Source: Ktedonobacterales bacterium
GTDB lineage: Bacteria > Chloroflexota > Ktedonobacteria > Ktedonobacterales > Ktedonobacteraceae
DNA: 64,000 bases
NCBI GenBank assembly: GCA_027451525.1
Contig: DAIDJF010000007.1
Location: 48,664-112,663 of the forward strand
Reading direction: 5' to 3'
Below are positions 44,775 to 54,900 of this stretch, piece after piece (position 1 is the first letter of the stretch; every line of letters starts with the position of its first letter). Made by a program: the position numbers and the translations under genes. The notes beneath the pieces were generated by a model. The model worked only from the letters and a program-made list of their open reading frames with translations. It was not told the origin of the DNA and did no database searches.

Positions 44775-45809
44775 ATGGCGAACGAAGAAACCATCACTAT
44801 TTTGGTCACTGCGCATTTTCTGCCCGCGTGGTTAGAACGTCTGCAACGTATCTCTCCCAACCTCAACGTTATCTTACGTCCAACTGATTGGGACGAGAAG
44901 ATTCCCGATGAACTCTGGCACGATGTGGAAATTCTTTACACCTTTCCCTCGTTCATGCACTTTCCCACACGCCAGCAGGCTCCCCGCCTGCGCTGGATAC
45001 AACTCTATTCGGCAGGAGCCGACCGCTTGATGCAGCACGAACTCTACCAGACGGATGTGCAGGTCACGACTGCCAGCGGCGTACACGCGACCGCAATTGG
45101 CGAATATGTGCTGATGACGATGCTCGCCTGGTTTCATCGCCTGCCCACGCTCTTTTCATGGCAACACGAACGGCTCTGGCCCAGAGGTGTTCAGCGTTCG
45201 TCGCAATTTCAGCCCGAAGAACTACGCGACAAAACCATTGGCATTGTTGGCTATGGCAGCATCGGACGCGAAGTAGCACGTCTGGCAACGGCTTTCGGCA
45301 TGCGCGTGCTGGCAATGCAACGCGGGAACGATCACCGCGATCCTGGCTTTATCTTTCCGGGCGTGGGCGACCACGAGGGAACACTCCCCGAACGATATTA
45401 TTCACCGCAACAGTTGCACGAGATGCTTGCCGAATGCGATGTCGTCGTCGCGGGTGTCCCACTGACCACAGAGACGCGCGGACTCTTTGATGATGCCGCT
45501 TTTCGTGCCATGAAATCGACGGCATTCTTTGTCAATATCGCACGTGGTGACGTAGCGGATGAAGACGCGCTTATTCGCGCCTTAGAAGAGCAGCGCATTG
45601 CTGGGGCGGCACTCGATGTCTTTCATCAGGAGCCATTGCCCGCAAGCAGTCCGCTCTGGAGCATGCCCAACGTGCTGATCAGTCCGCATATTACGGGCGT
45701 CAATGGACAGTATGACGAAAGGGCAGCAACCATCTTCATCGAAAATGTCCGCCAGTATGTGCAGAAGCAACCGCTATACAATCTCGTCGATAAAGGACGG
45801 GGATATTAA
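44775..45809 (+). CDS. D-2-hydroxyacid dehydrogenase
   Basis: A 344-residue NAD-dependent dehydrogenase. Rossmann motif TIGIVGYGSIGREVARLATAFG, catalytic Arg region FFVNIARGDVADEDALI, Glu in ALDVFHQEPLPASSPLW and His in LISPHITGVNG. N-terminal substrate domain begins ITILVTAHFLPAWLERL. Substrate may be glyoxylate, hydroxypyruvate or another 2-oxo acid; the family often cannot be split by sequence. ATG at 44775 follows GAGGAGCAACGAACCC. It follows cobO by 19 bases and may be cotranscribed, but there is no cobalamin logic for that. Eighteen bases to azlC. Confidence 0.88.
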   Translation: MANEETITILVTAHFLPAWLERLQRISPNLNVILRPTDWDEKIPDELWHDVEILYTFPSFMHFPTRQQAPRLRWIQLYSAGADRLMQHELYQTDVQVTTASGVHATAIGEYVLMTMLAWFHRLPTLFSWQHERLWPRGVQRSSQFQPEELRDKTIGIVGYGSIGREVARLATAFGMRVLAMQRGNDHRDPGFIFPGVGDHEGTLPERYYSPQQLHEMLAECDVVVAGVPLTTETRGLFDDAAFRAMKSTAFFVNIARGDVADEDALIRALEEQRIAGAALDVFHQEPLPASSPLWSMPNVLISPHITGVNGQYDERAATIFIENVRQYVQKQPLYNLVDKGRGY

Positions 45810-45826
45810 CACGCTATTTTAGGAAC

Positions 45827-46522
45827 ATGAAAACATCACTTTCTGAATTCTTATACGGGGTCAGGGACGAGATACCAATGCTGTTGGGCGCGCTCCCTTT
45901 CGGTATGATCTATGGCGTGGCAGCGATCAGCGCGGGCATTCCGGCGAGCATAGCACAAGCGATGTCGAGCATTGTCTTTGCGGGTTCGGCACAATTCGTG
46001 ATGGTTCAGCTTATCGCCTCTGGTACGCCCGCGCTTGTCGTTATTCTGACAGGCTTTATCGTCAATATTCGCCACATGCTTTACAGTGCATCCATATCGC
46101 CCCACACCCGCATGCTACACCCACTGTGGAAGTGGCTGCTGGCATATCTTTTAACAGATGAGGCTTACGGGGTAAGCATCTTGCACTACCAGAAACCAGG
46201 AGACGACAAACAGAAACGCTGGTATTTTCTAGGTGGTGGGCTGGCATTGTGGACCACATGGCAACTCAGTACGGCTGCGGGTATTTTCCTGGGAGGGCAT
46301 ATCCCTGCCAATTGGTCACTGGACTTTGCATCGACACTCACGTTTATCGCTCTCGTCGTACCCGCGCTCAAGGATCGTATAAGTACATCTGCGGCACTGA
46401 CTGCCGCGCTGACCGCTCTGCTTGTCATTGCTTTGCCACTGAAACTAGGAATAGCACTCGCGGCACTAGTTGGCATAGCAGTCGGCCTCACTCTAGAGGT
46501 AAAGAAAAACACAGCGATATAG
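45827..46522 (+). CDS. azlC: AzlC-family branched-chain amino-acid exporter, large subunit
   Basis: A 231-residue membrane protein with about seven hydrophobic segments. The family opening PMLLGALPFGMIYGVAAISAGIP, FAGSAQFVMVQLIASGTPA, and RHMLYSASISPHTR are characteristic of AzlC/YgaZ, the large part of a two-component exporter of branched-chain amino acids or analogues. The small partner azlD follows after 13 bases. Start at 45827 lacks a strong ribosome site (TTAGGAAC). Probably cotranscribed with the upstream dehydrogenase. Confidence 0.92.
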   Translation: MKTSLSEFLYGVRDEIPMLLGALPFGMIYGVAAISAGIPASIAQAMSSIVFAGSAQFVMVQLIASGTPALVVILTGFIVNIRHMLYSASISPHTRMLHPLWKWLLAYLLTDEAYGVSILHYQKPGDDKQKRWYFLGGGLALWTTWQLSTAAGIFLGGHIPANWSLDFASTLTFIALVVPALKDRISTSAALTAALTALLVIALPLKLGIALAALVGIAVGLTLEVKKNTAI

Positions 46523-46535
46523 CAAGGAGACGCAT

Positions 46536-46868
46536 ATGTCACAGGGATGGCTTTGGGCAATCATCATCATTGTCGGACTACTGACCTTTAGTCTTCGCCT
46601 GTCCTTCATCGTGTTCATGGGCAAGATGCAGATCGCCCCCATAGCGCAACGATCTTTGCGTTTCGTGCCAATTGCTGTGCTTTCAGCACTGATCGCGCCC
46701 GCGCTCTTCTTCCCTAACGGCTCACTAGAGCTATCATTGAGCAATGCCCGTCTCATAGCAGGACTTCTTGCGATCCTGGTCGCCTGGCGCACAAAAAACG
46801 TCCTGCTAACCATAGTGAGCGGTATGGCGTGCTTGCTTATCTTACAAGTCTTTGTGTTACCTCATTAG
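46536..46868 (+). CDS. azlD: AzlD-domain small subunit of branched-chain amino-acid exporter
   Basis: A 110-residue protein with four hydrophobic helices: WLWAIIIIVGLLTFSLRLSF, FVPIAVLSALIAPALFF, ARLIAGLLAILVAW and the final SGMACLLILQVFVLP. The R-x-x-F...F-V-P-x-A-V-L-x-A pattern is AzlD/YgaH. Preceded by CAAGGAGACGCAT. Works with AzlC as an exporter. It converges on the beta-propeller lipoprotein gene. Confidence 0.9.
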   Translation: MSQGWLWAIIIIVGLLTFSLRLSFIVFMGKMQIAPIAQRSLRFVPIAVLSALIAPALFFPNGSLELSLSNARLIAGLLAILVAWRTKNVLLTIVSGMACLLILQVFVLPH

Positions 46869-46935
46869 CTATACTGGTTTCTCCTGCCCAAGTGAGCCGA
46901 AGCTCTTCTCGTGTGAATTGGGGTCTCCAGGTTTC

Positions 46936-48132
46936 TTAGTTCGTCCAGACTGGATGACTTGCCGCGTCAACGCCGCCAGTCGTCACTTGGACAGGGTTGC
47001 CCTGCAGACTATATTTGCCCGTCTTGGCGTCATAGCTCACATTCGCAATCCAGAGATCGAAGGTATTGTTGACATCAGTATAATAAGCAATCTGCTTCCC
47101 ATCAGGAGACCAGACAGGCTCAGAGAGATAGGTACTGGTTAGTAGATGAGAAGAAGCTGTCGCATAGGCATGCAATGCCAGCTGCTCCGTCGCGGGATCA
47201 TTGGGCGTTTGTGTAATTGTCGCAGGTGGAACAGGCATCACATCCAGTTCCATCTGGTTGCTCGCGTTGTCCGTCTTGATAAAAGCCAGGGCATTGCCAT
47301 CAGGCGAGAACGCAGGGTCAGTCACGATACTGCTGGTTGGAGTAATCGCAATAGAGGGATCATAGCCACCGCCCGGCGAACCAGGATAATATACGCCAGG
47401 ATTATTGCTAATGGCATTAGGGTCTTCCATATACAACTGAACCACCTGCTGTGTCTGGCTCGTTGTGTCATAGGTATAGTGCGTATAGATGATCTGGTTG
47501 GGGTGTTTGGGGCGATAGCTCGCATTTTGATCACCACCATCACCAAAGGTTGCATAGGCCACGGCAGTTGGCGTTCCTGTGGGCTGGGCAAATGGAACCG
47601 CAAACACCTGCAAATCAAGCAAAGGAGCGTCTTGACCAGTCTGCTGATACCAGTTCTCTTTTTGCAGATCGCTTAAAAAGAGTAGCGTTGCGCTATCCTG
47701 CGACCAGGCAGGCTGCACATACCAGGCATACGTATTGTGAATAAAGCCACTATTATTATAGAAATGCCCATTACCACTGCGTAGGACACGGACCTTTCCA
47801 CCAGTAGCAGGGATAACACAGAGATCAGAGTAATTTTGGTATTTTTTGACAAAGGCTACCCATTTCCCATTAGGGGAGACGGCAGGGTCCATCACGTTAC
47901 CCGTCTTGACCAACGCTTGTGTGGTCCCATCTGCGCCATTGAGAACGTAGAGATTGCCATTGACGGTCAGATAGAATTTACCATTAAAGGTCCCCTCGTG
48001 TACTGTCACTGACTGGCCGTTAACATTGGTCGCAAACGGTTGCGCGTTTGAGCCAAAGCAACTCTGAACACCGAGGGCAACAAAGATAAGCCCAAGCAGC
48101 GTCCTCCAGGAGAACAGGCGACGTTTGCGCAT
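46936..48132 (-). CDS. Secreted TolB-like beta-propeller (PD40/WD40) protein
   Basis: A 398-residue protein with an N-terminal export signal: basic MRKRRLFSWR, a hydrophobic run and GVQSC, a weak lipobox. The rest is made of PD40-type propeller blades recognised by repeated A-x-S-P-(N/D)-G-K-x-(V/I)-A-(F/Y) units: DPAVSPNGKWVAFVK, DPAFSPDGNALAFIK, EPVWSPDGKQIAYYT and others. Such proteins bind partners or ligands at the outer membrane face and are often annotated TolB- or LpqB-like; no enzymatic motif. Located 18 bases after the LCP gene on the same strand, so a joint role at the wall is possible. Confidence 0.85.
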   Translation of the reverse strand: MRKRRLFSWRTLLGLIFVALGVQSCFGSNAQPFATNVNGQSVTVHEGTFNGKFYLTVNGNLYVLNGADGTTQALVKTGNVMDPAVSPNGKWVAFVKKYQNYSDLCVIPATGGKVRVLRSGNGHFYNNSGFIHNTYAWYVQPAWSQDSATLLFLSDLQKENWYQQTGQDAPLLDLQVFAVPFAQPTGTPTAVAYATFGDGGDQNASYRPKHPNQIIYTHYTYDTTSQTQQVVQLYMEDPNAISNNPGVYYPGSPGGGYDPSIAITPTSSIVTDPAFSPDGNALAFIKTDNASNQMELDVMPVPPATITQTPNDPATEQLALHAYATASSHLLTSTYLSEPVWSPDGKQIAYYTDVNNTFDLWIANVSYDAKTGKYSLQGNPVQVTTGGVDAASHPVWTN

Positions 48133-48150
48133 TTTGATATTCCCCTCCCC

Positions 48151-49674
48151 TTAAATGTGAAGCCCGTCCGGCGATTCAAAAACGACCAGGAACATCAGAT
48201 CAAGCAAACTGTGCCACCCAAAGAGGTTACCAGGGTCGTCTAGCATACTCACCGCAGCATTCCCTCCCATGTTCTCCATGGCGTTACTATGCTTGCCACT
48301 GGTCCCCGCTATAGTAGTCAAAGGTGAAGAAGGATTTGAGGAAGAAACCGCAAGGTTCTTCCAGGACGTTTCACGCAAGATCACACCAGGATTGCCTGCA
48401 ATATTGCACTTCACCTGGAAGCTCTGCTGAAACAGTTTCTGAAGAGCGGGAGTAATCTCTGAACAATTAGGGAAGACCACCGATGCACCCGCGTCAGTAC
48501 CTGCATTAGCGGGAGCCGTTCCTGGCAGCGAATAAGGTGGCCCCAGGATCAGCCGCTGAATAGTTTTGGTATCCAGGCCCTTTGCAAAGTTCATCAGCTT
48601 CAAGACATCACTGAGTTGCATGTCTGTCTTGACAGACCCTTGCAATTCATGAACAATCGTCGTCAGCTTGCCAAAAATATTCGGGTTGTTCAGTTTGCTC
48701 TTGAGCGAAAGCAAGACCTGCTGCTGGCGAGCCGAGCGGCCAAAATCGCCGACCAGATCTGCATGGCGAGAACGAACGTACTCTAAGGCCTGTTGTCCAT
48801 TCAGATATTGAGGACCAGGAGCAAGGTAGAGCCGTTCCAGCGCGTACGGGTCGGTTTTGTTGTTGATATCGTTAGGGTAGTTATCATCGACGATAGCATG
48901 CGTCACATTGACATCGACTCCCCCCACGGTATTGATCACATTGATAAAACCATTGAGTCCGACCCAGGCATAGTAATTGAGAGGAATGCCAAAATCCTGC
49001 TCGATCGTGCGGCAACTGAGCGTCACGCCACCGAGACTGTAGGCTTCATCTAGTTTATGCATGCCATAGCCGGGCACATTAAGAAAGAAATCGCGTGGAA
49101 TGGAGAGCATACCCACTGTTTTGGCCGTCGAATCGATAGTCACCACGATATCGGTCTGAGCAAGAGGCTGGCCTTGAAATTTCTGATCAGTATCACTACC
49201 CAGCAAGAGCAGATTAATGCGACCCTGGGAAGCTTTACTCGTCGTTCCGCCAGCGCAAGATGCTTGCTGGCCTATGATCTGGCTCAAAGGATTAGATAAC
49301 GTCAAATAATAGTAGGCTCCCACGCCTCCAAATATGAGCAGAAAGACACCAAGCACAATCAGAACAATACGCATGCGCATTGAACGTCTGCGTTGCCGCA
49401 CAGGTTTTTGAGGTGACCACGGTGCGGGTGCTTTATGCGCTACCTTTCCTTGCGGACCTGGTAAAGGTTTTTGTTGCGGTGAAATACGTGACTGTATTGG
49501 TGCTTCAGAGGCTTGTGCCCGTCTCTGTTCAGCGACAAAGCGACCATACCGTGCTCCACCGCCTCTGAAGCGCGATGACGATAGCTCTGGTCGCTTCCTC
49601 TGGTACTGCTTATCCGGGTCAATCGGGCGATTCTCTGGCATAGCTCCTTCTTCTTTCTCGTCGTGAAGTGGCAT
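48151..49674 (-). CDS. LytR-CpsA-Psr (LCP) family cell-wall glycopolymer transferase
   Basis: A 507-residue membrane protein: polar cytoplasmic N-terminus of about 100 residues, one membrane helix (MRIVLIVLGVFLLIFGGVGAYY), then the LCP domain: INLLLLGSDTD, VGMLSIPRDFFLNVPGYG, MHKLDEAYSLGG, VGLNGFINVINTVGGVDVNV, and LNGQQALEYVRSRHADL..DFGRSARQQQVL with the catalytic Arg-Arg. LCP enzymes attach teichoic-acid-like or other polymers to peptidoglycan from undecaprenyl-pyrophosphate lipids, which fits a thick-walled monoderm. ATG at 49674 is used; 49641, directly after AAGGAG, is an alternative. C-terminal 100 residues are not conserved. Confidence 0.92.
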   Translation of the reverse strand: MPLHDEKEEGAMPENRPIDPDKQYQRKRPELSSSRFRGGGARYGRFVAEQRRAQASEAPIQSRISPQQKPLPGPQGKVAHKAPAPWSPQKPVRQRRRSMRMRIVLIVLGVFLLIFGGVGAYYYLTLSNPLSQIIGQQASCAGGTTSKASQGRINLLLLGSDTDQKFQGQPLAQTDIVVTIDSTAKTVGMLSIPRDFFLNVPGYGMHKLDEAYSLGGVTLSCRTIEQDFGIPLNYYAWVGLNGFINVINTVGGVDVNVTHAIVDDNYPNDINNKTDPYALERLYLAPGPQYLNGQQALEYVRSRHADLVGDFGRSARQQQVLLSLKSKLNNPNIFGKLTTIVHELQGSVKTDMQLSDVLKLMNFAKGLDTKTIQRLILGPPYSLPGTAPANAGTDAGASVVFPNCSEITPALQKLFQQSFQVKCNIAGNPGVILRETSWKNLAVSSSNPSSPLTTIAGTSGKHSNAMENMGGNAAVSMLDDPGNLFGWHSLLDLMFLVVFESPDGLHI

Positions 49675-50027
49675 CAGGCTTACTTGCCGAATATGCGCGC
49701 TTTTGAGGGCTACATACGAGAAGGCTGGCGTTCGTCGTCGTTTTCAGCCCTCCCTTGTCTCTACAACGAACAAACACCTGAGAAGTTGCAAATTCATCAC
49801 CTGCTTGATGTCAAGCGTTATCCATGAACATTACCACTTTTGACATACCCCATAAGCAGACCGACCATAATCACAAAAAACAATTATCTATGGAACCAGA
49901 CGGCAAAAGAGGATGTTCTTGCTACGCCCTACGCCCTGAAAGAAACCCGGCTCCTCGACGCTAAGAAGGACGGCAGGAGCCGAGATTTGAGACAAGCAAA
50001 ACGCAGCACATGCAGACAAAATTTATC
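49675..50027. other. Intergenic region with terminator-like hairpin
   Basis: About 353 bases between the formate dehydrogenase operon end and the LCP gene, both leftward. It contains the hairpin at 49948-49982 and the LCP promoter region. The small open frames here have no support. Confidence 0.5.
49948..49982 (-). terminator. Likely terminator of the formate dehydrogenase operon
   Basis: CGGCTCCT (49948-49955) pairs with AGGAGCCG (49975-49982); on the reverse strand the stem is followed by GGTTTCTTTC. It lies 46 bases past the nrfD-like stop. The loop is 19 bases, so the structure is moderate. Confidence 0.5.
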
Positions 50028-51107
50028 TCATCCACGCGACTCAACGTTGTTGTAATAGTGCGTTGCACGCGGGTCATCAGCGGAGGCACGCCCAGCAGCA
50101 ACCCAGGCATAACGCATTATCAGGCCACCGAGCAGAACCAGGAGCGACGTGCCAATGTTCATCGAGCGCGTTGGCTTGCGCCCACTAAGACGCCAAACCA
50201 GACGTAACAGCAACGGTAATAGCAAGCCACCGCCCACTGTGCCAACGCTAAAAGCAACACCCGTCTTGCCCTTAAACAGTGGCTCGGCAAGCGGTCCGAG
50301 TGTTGGTCTAATTGAAGCAATCAGGCTAAGCTCGGTAAGCATCGTCGCAAATTCCGCACTTTCCAGGCGATCCAGCGTATCAGAATCGGCCTTGCTGGCC
50401 GCCTCGACCAGTGAAAGGCTGGCAAGGCCGGTTGACAGACCAGAGGTAAGGAAGAGTGGTCCCAGGATATGGCGCGCGCGTCCCCATAACGGGACTGCGG
50501 TTGATGAGAGCAAGACACCCGTGTACGAGGCCACAAACATGCCAATAAAACTGGTGATGCTTGCCAATACTCTGATTGGCATTGCTCTTAGCATACGCGC
50601 CAGCCAGGGCAGCCAATTGAGCAAGCCATCCTGGGCCATCTGATAGATCACGAGCAGGCCAGAGAAAATGCCAAAGAACGTAATGCCCCACGAACCTAAC
50701 GACATTGCCGAACGCAGTTTGAGGACACGCAACATGTGCAGGAAACGCTCAGGCCGCCCCAGGTCTTTAATCAACAGAATGGGACTGAGCAGCATACAGA
50801 CGAGCGAGATATAGCGTCCCGCCCGCACAAGCGTTTTATCGCGCTCTGACCCTAACAGATGAACAAGGGTGGTCACGAGAGAAGTGCCACCCGCCAAGCC
50901 ACCGAGGAAGAGGTACAGCACGACCTCCCAGCTCCAATGCGCCTTTTTAATCAGCGGCAAATCGTAGTATGTCGCAGGCTCTTTCGTCCACTGGGCCTTT
51001 GCTTGCTCTCGCAAATCGCTCTGTGTTGGCTTGGCTTCTTGTGAGCGCGTCAAGGTCACAGTTGAACTACGCTTGCTGCTATTAGTAGCAGAATGCCCGT
51101 TATGCAT
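50028..51107 (-). CDS. NrfD/PsrC-like membrane subunit of formate dehydrogenase
   Basis: A 359-residue integral membrane protein with about eight or nine helices, of the NrfD polysulfide-reductase type. After a 45-residue polar tail comes WSWEVVLYLFLGGLAGGTSLVTTLVHLLG, the signature first helices, then RYISLVCMLLSPILLIKDLGRPERFLHMLRV and SVTSFIGMF-like helices with YTGVLLSSTAVPLW. In this complex it should bind menaquinone and connect to the FeS subunit. It replaces the di-haem cytochrome b subunit of enteric FDH-N. Third gene of the operon, 23 bases after the ferredoxin gene. Confidence 0.88.
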   Translation of the reverse strand: MHNGHSATNSSKRSSTVTLTRSQEAKPTQSDLREQAKAQWTKEPATYYDLPLIKKAHWSWEVVLYLFLGGLAGGTSLVTTLVHLLGSERDKTLVRAGRYISLVCMLLSPILLIKDLGRPERFLHMLRVLKLRSAMSLGSWGITFFGIFSGLLVIYQMAQDGLLNWLPWLARMLRAMPIRVLASITSFIGMFVASYTGVLLSSTAVPLWGRARHILGPLFLTSGLSTGLASLSLVEAASKADSDTLDRLESAEFATMLTELSLIASIRPTLGPLAEPLFKGKTGVAFSVGTVGGGLLLPLLLRLVWRLSGRKPTRSMNIGTSLLVLLGGLIMRYAWVAAGRASADDPRATHYYNNVESRG

Positions 51108-51130
51108 TATTCACTCCTATAGCAAAAATG

Positions 51131-51904
51131 TCATGGCCTACGCCAGAGCGAGAACGCCGTCATAAGCGTCAGGACTGTCGCGGCAAGGAAGCTAGCGACA
51201 AAACCCGGTACGAGATTATCCCCCGGCAAGTGGGGTTTCTCTGGCAAGTTGTAGACAGAAGGACGGTCCATCAGCAAGAAAAACGCATTGAGTTGGCCCA
51301 CGTTCGTTTCTCTATCTACACCGTAGAGATAGGCCCGTGTCTCGCCTCGCGCATGCAGGTCACCAACACGCTGGCGGGCCTTGGCACGCAACTCGTCCAG
51401 GTCGCCAAAGGTAATCGAGTCGGTTGGACAGGCTTTGGCGCACGCCGGTTCCAGACCATCCTTCTGACGGTCATAGCAAAGCGTACATTTGAAGGCACGC
51501 CCATCATCTTTTCTCAGCGCGACCACGCCAAAAGGACAGGAGGGAACACAATAGCCACAGCCATTGCAGACATCTGGTTGCAGGTAGACATCGCCAAATT
51601 CGTTGCGTATGAGCGCACCCGTCGGGCAGGCTTCCATACAGCCAGGGCGTTCACAGTGCTTACAGACATCGCTCATCATTAGCCAGTTGGTTGTCTTACC
51701 AGACCCATCCGAGGGCGGTTGGGCATGCTCGACAAACGCAACGTGCCGCCATGTGGTTGCCGAGAGCATCTTTGTGTTATCGTAGCTATTGCCCGTCCAG
51801 TTATAGCCATCGGCGGGTAGCTGGTTCCACTGCTTACAGGCCACCTCGCACGCTTTGCAGCCGATACACAGCGTGGTATCCGTGAAGAAGCCCATTTGAG
51901 CCAT
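51131..51904 (-). CDS. fdhB: Formate dehydrogenase iron-sulfur (beta) subunit
   Basis: A 257-residue four-cluster ferredoxin. Cysteine motifs: CIGCKACEVACKQWNQLP, VCKHCERPGCMEACPTG, VCNGCGYCVPSCPFGV and CTLCYDRQKDGLEPACAKACP, enough for four [4Fe-4S] clusters. A C-terminal membrane anchor (FVASFLAATVLTLMTAF) ends in SLWRRP. It carries electrons from the molybdenum subunit to the NrfD-like quinone-binding subunit. No Tat signal. Placed 14 bases after fdhA. The arrangement matches the beta subunit of membrane formate dehydrogenases such as FdnH. Confidence 0.93.
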   Translation of the reverse strand: MAQMGFFTDTTLCIGCKACEVACKQWNQLPADGYNWTGNSYDNTKMLSATTWRHVAFVEHAQPPSDGSGKTTNWLMMSDVCKHCERPGCMEACPTGALIRNEFGDVYLQPDVCNGCGYCVPSCPFGVVALRKDDGRAFKCTLCYDRQKDGLEPACAKACPTDSITFGDLDELRAKARQRVGDLHARGETRAYLYGVDRETNVGQLNAFFLLMDRPSVYNLPEKPHLPGDNLVPGFVASFLAATVLTLMTAFSLWRRP

Positions 51905-51918
51905 AGGTTACTCCTCTC

Positions 51919-54900
51919 TTACATGCCCTTGTCCGGCGAGAGATAGCTGCCTGCGGATGGCAACGTTGCTGTATGTTTACGTCTGCCAGGTCGCATATTG
52001 CAGGTAAATGATTTGGCCTCGTGCATCGACACATTACGATCTGCGACAATCATGCTGAGATCATTGACGATATCGCCCTGCACAAGCCCCTGGTAGCCCC
52101 ATTGATAGGGCAAACCAATTTGATGTACTGTACGCCCATTAATCGTCAAGGGGCGTATACGATCTGTGACTAAGGCTTTGGCCTCGATTTCAGCACGCGC
52201 CGTATAGATGGTGATCCAATCACCATTTTTTACGCCGTGTTGCGCAGCTAAATCAAGGCTGATCTCAGCGAAAAGTTCTGGTTGCAGCTCACTTAGCCAG
52301 GAAACCCAACGCGACATCGCTCCACTCACGTGATGCTCCGTGATGCGATACGTCGTGATGGCATAGGGATAGCGCGGATTTTCGCTATTTTGCAGATGAT
52401 TATCCGGGCGATCCCAGCGTTTGAGCACCGGATTATTGGGGCGATGCTTGTAAAGCAGGTTCGCAGTAGGCGACTCTACGGGTTCGTAGTGTGTTGGCAG
52501 GGGTCCATCGGTCAGGCCACGCGGCACAAAGAGCCACGCGCACCCATCGGTCATCATCGTAAATGGATTCGCACCAGAATGCGCTTCCATGCCCTTGCCC
52601 ATTGGCTGCGCGGGCGTAGCAGGCGACTTCGTTTCCTGGAAATCTGGCACATCATAGCCAACCCAACGTCCCTGTGTGCCATTGCCGTTATCATGCGTTG
52701 CATCCCACCAGATGTATTTCTTGCGCTCCGACCAGGGCTTGCCCTCTGGATCAGCCGAGGCGCGATTATAGAGGATGTGGCGATTAGAGGGCCAAGTGTA
52801 GCCCCAATCCAGGCTCACATAGTCATCGGCTTTTCTGTTGCGCGCAAGATTGACGCCTTCTTTGGGCATAATGCCGCTGAAAATCCAACAGCCACAAGCC
52901 GTACTGCCATCGTCCTTGAGCGCGGTATAATCCTTGACGACTTTATAGTCAGCAACGGTATAGCCGTTGATCTCCTTGACGATATCCTCAACAACAGGTT
53001 CCTGCCATGGCCCTTCACGGCGATAATTCCAGGTCAGGTCCAGAATTGGCTTATCGCGTTCCTTCGTGCTGTTCTTATAGAAAGCACGTACACGCTGATA
53101 GAGTTCCGTCAAGAACCAGTTTTCTGAGCGCGCATCATCGGGCGGTTCGACAGCTTTATCACGATATTGAATCAGGCGTTGTGTGTTGGTAAAACTGCCC
53201 TCTTTCTCAACATGGGCGGCGGCAGGCAAGAAAAACACTTCCGTGCCAATCTGCGTCGGGTCAACGCCCTCGCGCTTCCAGAAGGCCGCGCTCTCTGTCT
53301 CATAGAGGTCACGCACCACCAGCCACTCTAGCTTTTCCAGGCCCTCGCGATGCAGGCGCGCATTGGGACTGCCCGCCGCGGGATTCTGACCCATCAGGAA
53401 GAAGCCCTTGACGTTGCCATCCTTCATCGCTATCGCTGTCGGCAGATGCGAATGGTCGGCAGTAATCTTCGGCAGGTAATTAAAGGCGAAATCATTCTCC
53501 TTTGTTGCCGCATCACCGTACCACGCCTTGAGCATACTCACGATATAATTTTTGTTGTAGTACCACCAGCCGGAATCTTGTTCGCTATGTTCCAGGTAGG
53601 TCTTAAAATCAAACTCGCCCCGTAATGCACTGGGAACGAGCAGATAGCCAGGAAAGATGTCATAGAGGGTGGCAATATCGGTTGAGCCTTGAATATTGGC
53701 ATGCCCACGCAAGGCTAGAATGCCGCCGCCGGGCCGCCCCATATTGCCGAGCAAGGCCTGCAAGATCGAGCCAGCGCGAATCATCTGCACGCCAACGGTA
53801 TGCTGAGTCCAGCCAACCGCATAGACCAGCGCAGTCGTGCGCTCACGCCCAGAATTTTTCGTCAAGGCATCAGCAATTTTGTAAAACTGTGCTTGCGGGA
53901 TGCCACAAACCTGCTCGACTACCTCTGGCGTGTAGCGCGCAAAATGGCGTTTAACGATTTGAAAAACACACCTGGGGTCCTGCATCGTCTCATCGCGTGC
54001 CATCTGTGTTGGATACAAATGCGGCAAGAGGCCACGTCCCTCTTCCCCTGTCGGCATCACCTGTTGCTCATCATGCATATCCTCACTACCCTGACCAGAA
54101 ACACCTCCATTCTTGAGCTTATACTGCCAGCTTTCCGTATTGTAAGCACCCTTATCGCTCATCCAACCAGAGAAAAGTCCTTCCAGGTCTTCCGCATCCT
54201 GATACGCGTCGTTAATGATTGCTGTTGCGTTTGTATATGCTTTTACATATTCCTTAAAGTAGAGTTCTTTTTCCATGATATAGTGAATTAAGCCACCCAA
54301 AAACGCAATGTCTGAACCGGTGCGAATTGGCGCATAGAGGTCCGCTATCTGCGAGGTACGCGAGAAACGCGGATCAACATGGATAATTGTCGCGCCGCGC
54401 TCTTTGGCAGCCGTGACAAAACGAAAGCCGACAGGATGACATTCCGCCATATTGCTCCCTTGGATGAGGATGCAATCGCTATTCTGTAAATCCTGCAAGA
54501 AGGTAGAGGCGCTACCGCGCCCAAAACTGGAGCCGAGACCCGGCACCGATGCACTGTGTCATATACGGGCCTGGTTCTCAATGCTCACCATACCCCATGA
54601 ATGGAAGAGTTTGGTGATGAGATAGTTCTCCTCATTGTCCAGGGTTGCGCCGCCAAGCGAGGCCATCGCGGTTGTCTGGTTAATGGGTTTACCATCCTCG
54701 TTGGTTTCACGGAAGGTCGCTTCGCGCGTCTCATAAATGCGTTGCGCAAGGCGATCAAGCATCCAATCGAGTGGTTTATCTTCCCATTCGGTGCTATACG
54801 GTGCGCGATACTTCACCTTCGTCCAGCGATTGGGATTGACGACCAGTTCAAAGCTCGCCGCTCCTTTCGGGCAGAGGCAACCGCCGCTAATTGGGCTTTC

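Noticed and set aside
54546..54561. Nonsense mutation splitting formate dehydrogenase into two genes
   Set aside because: The UGA is at the known Sec position and is followed by a hairpin with fdhF-like spacing and loop.
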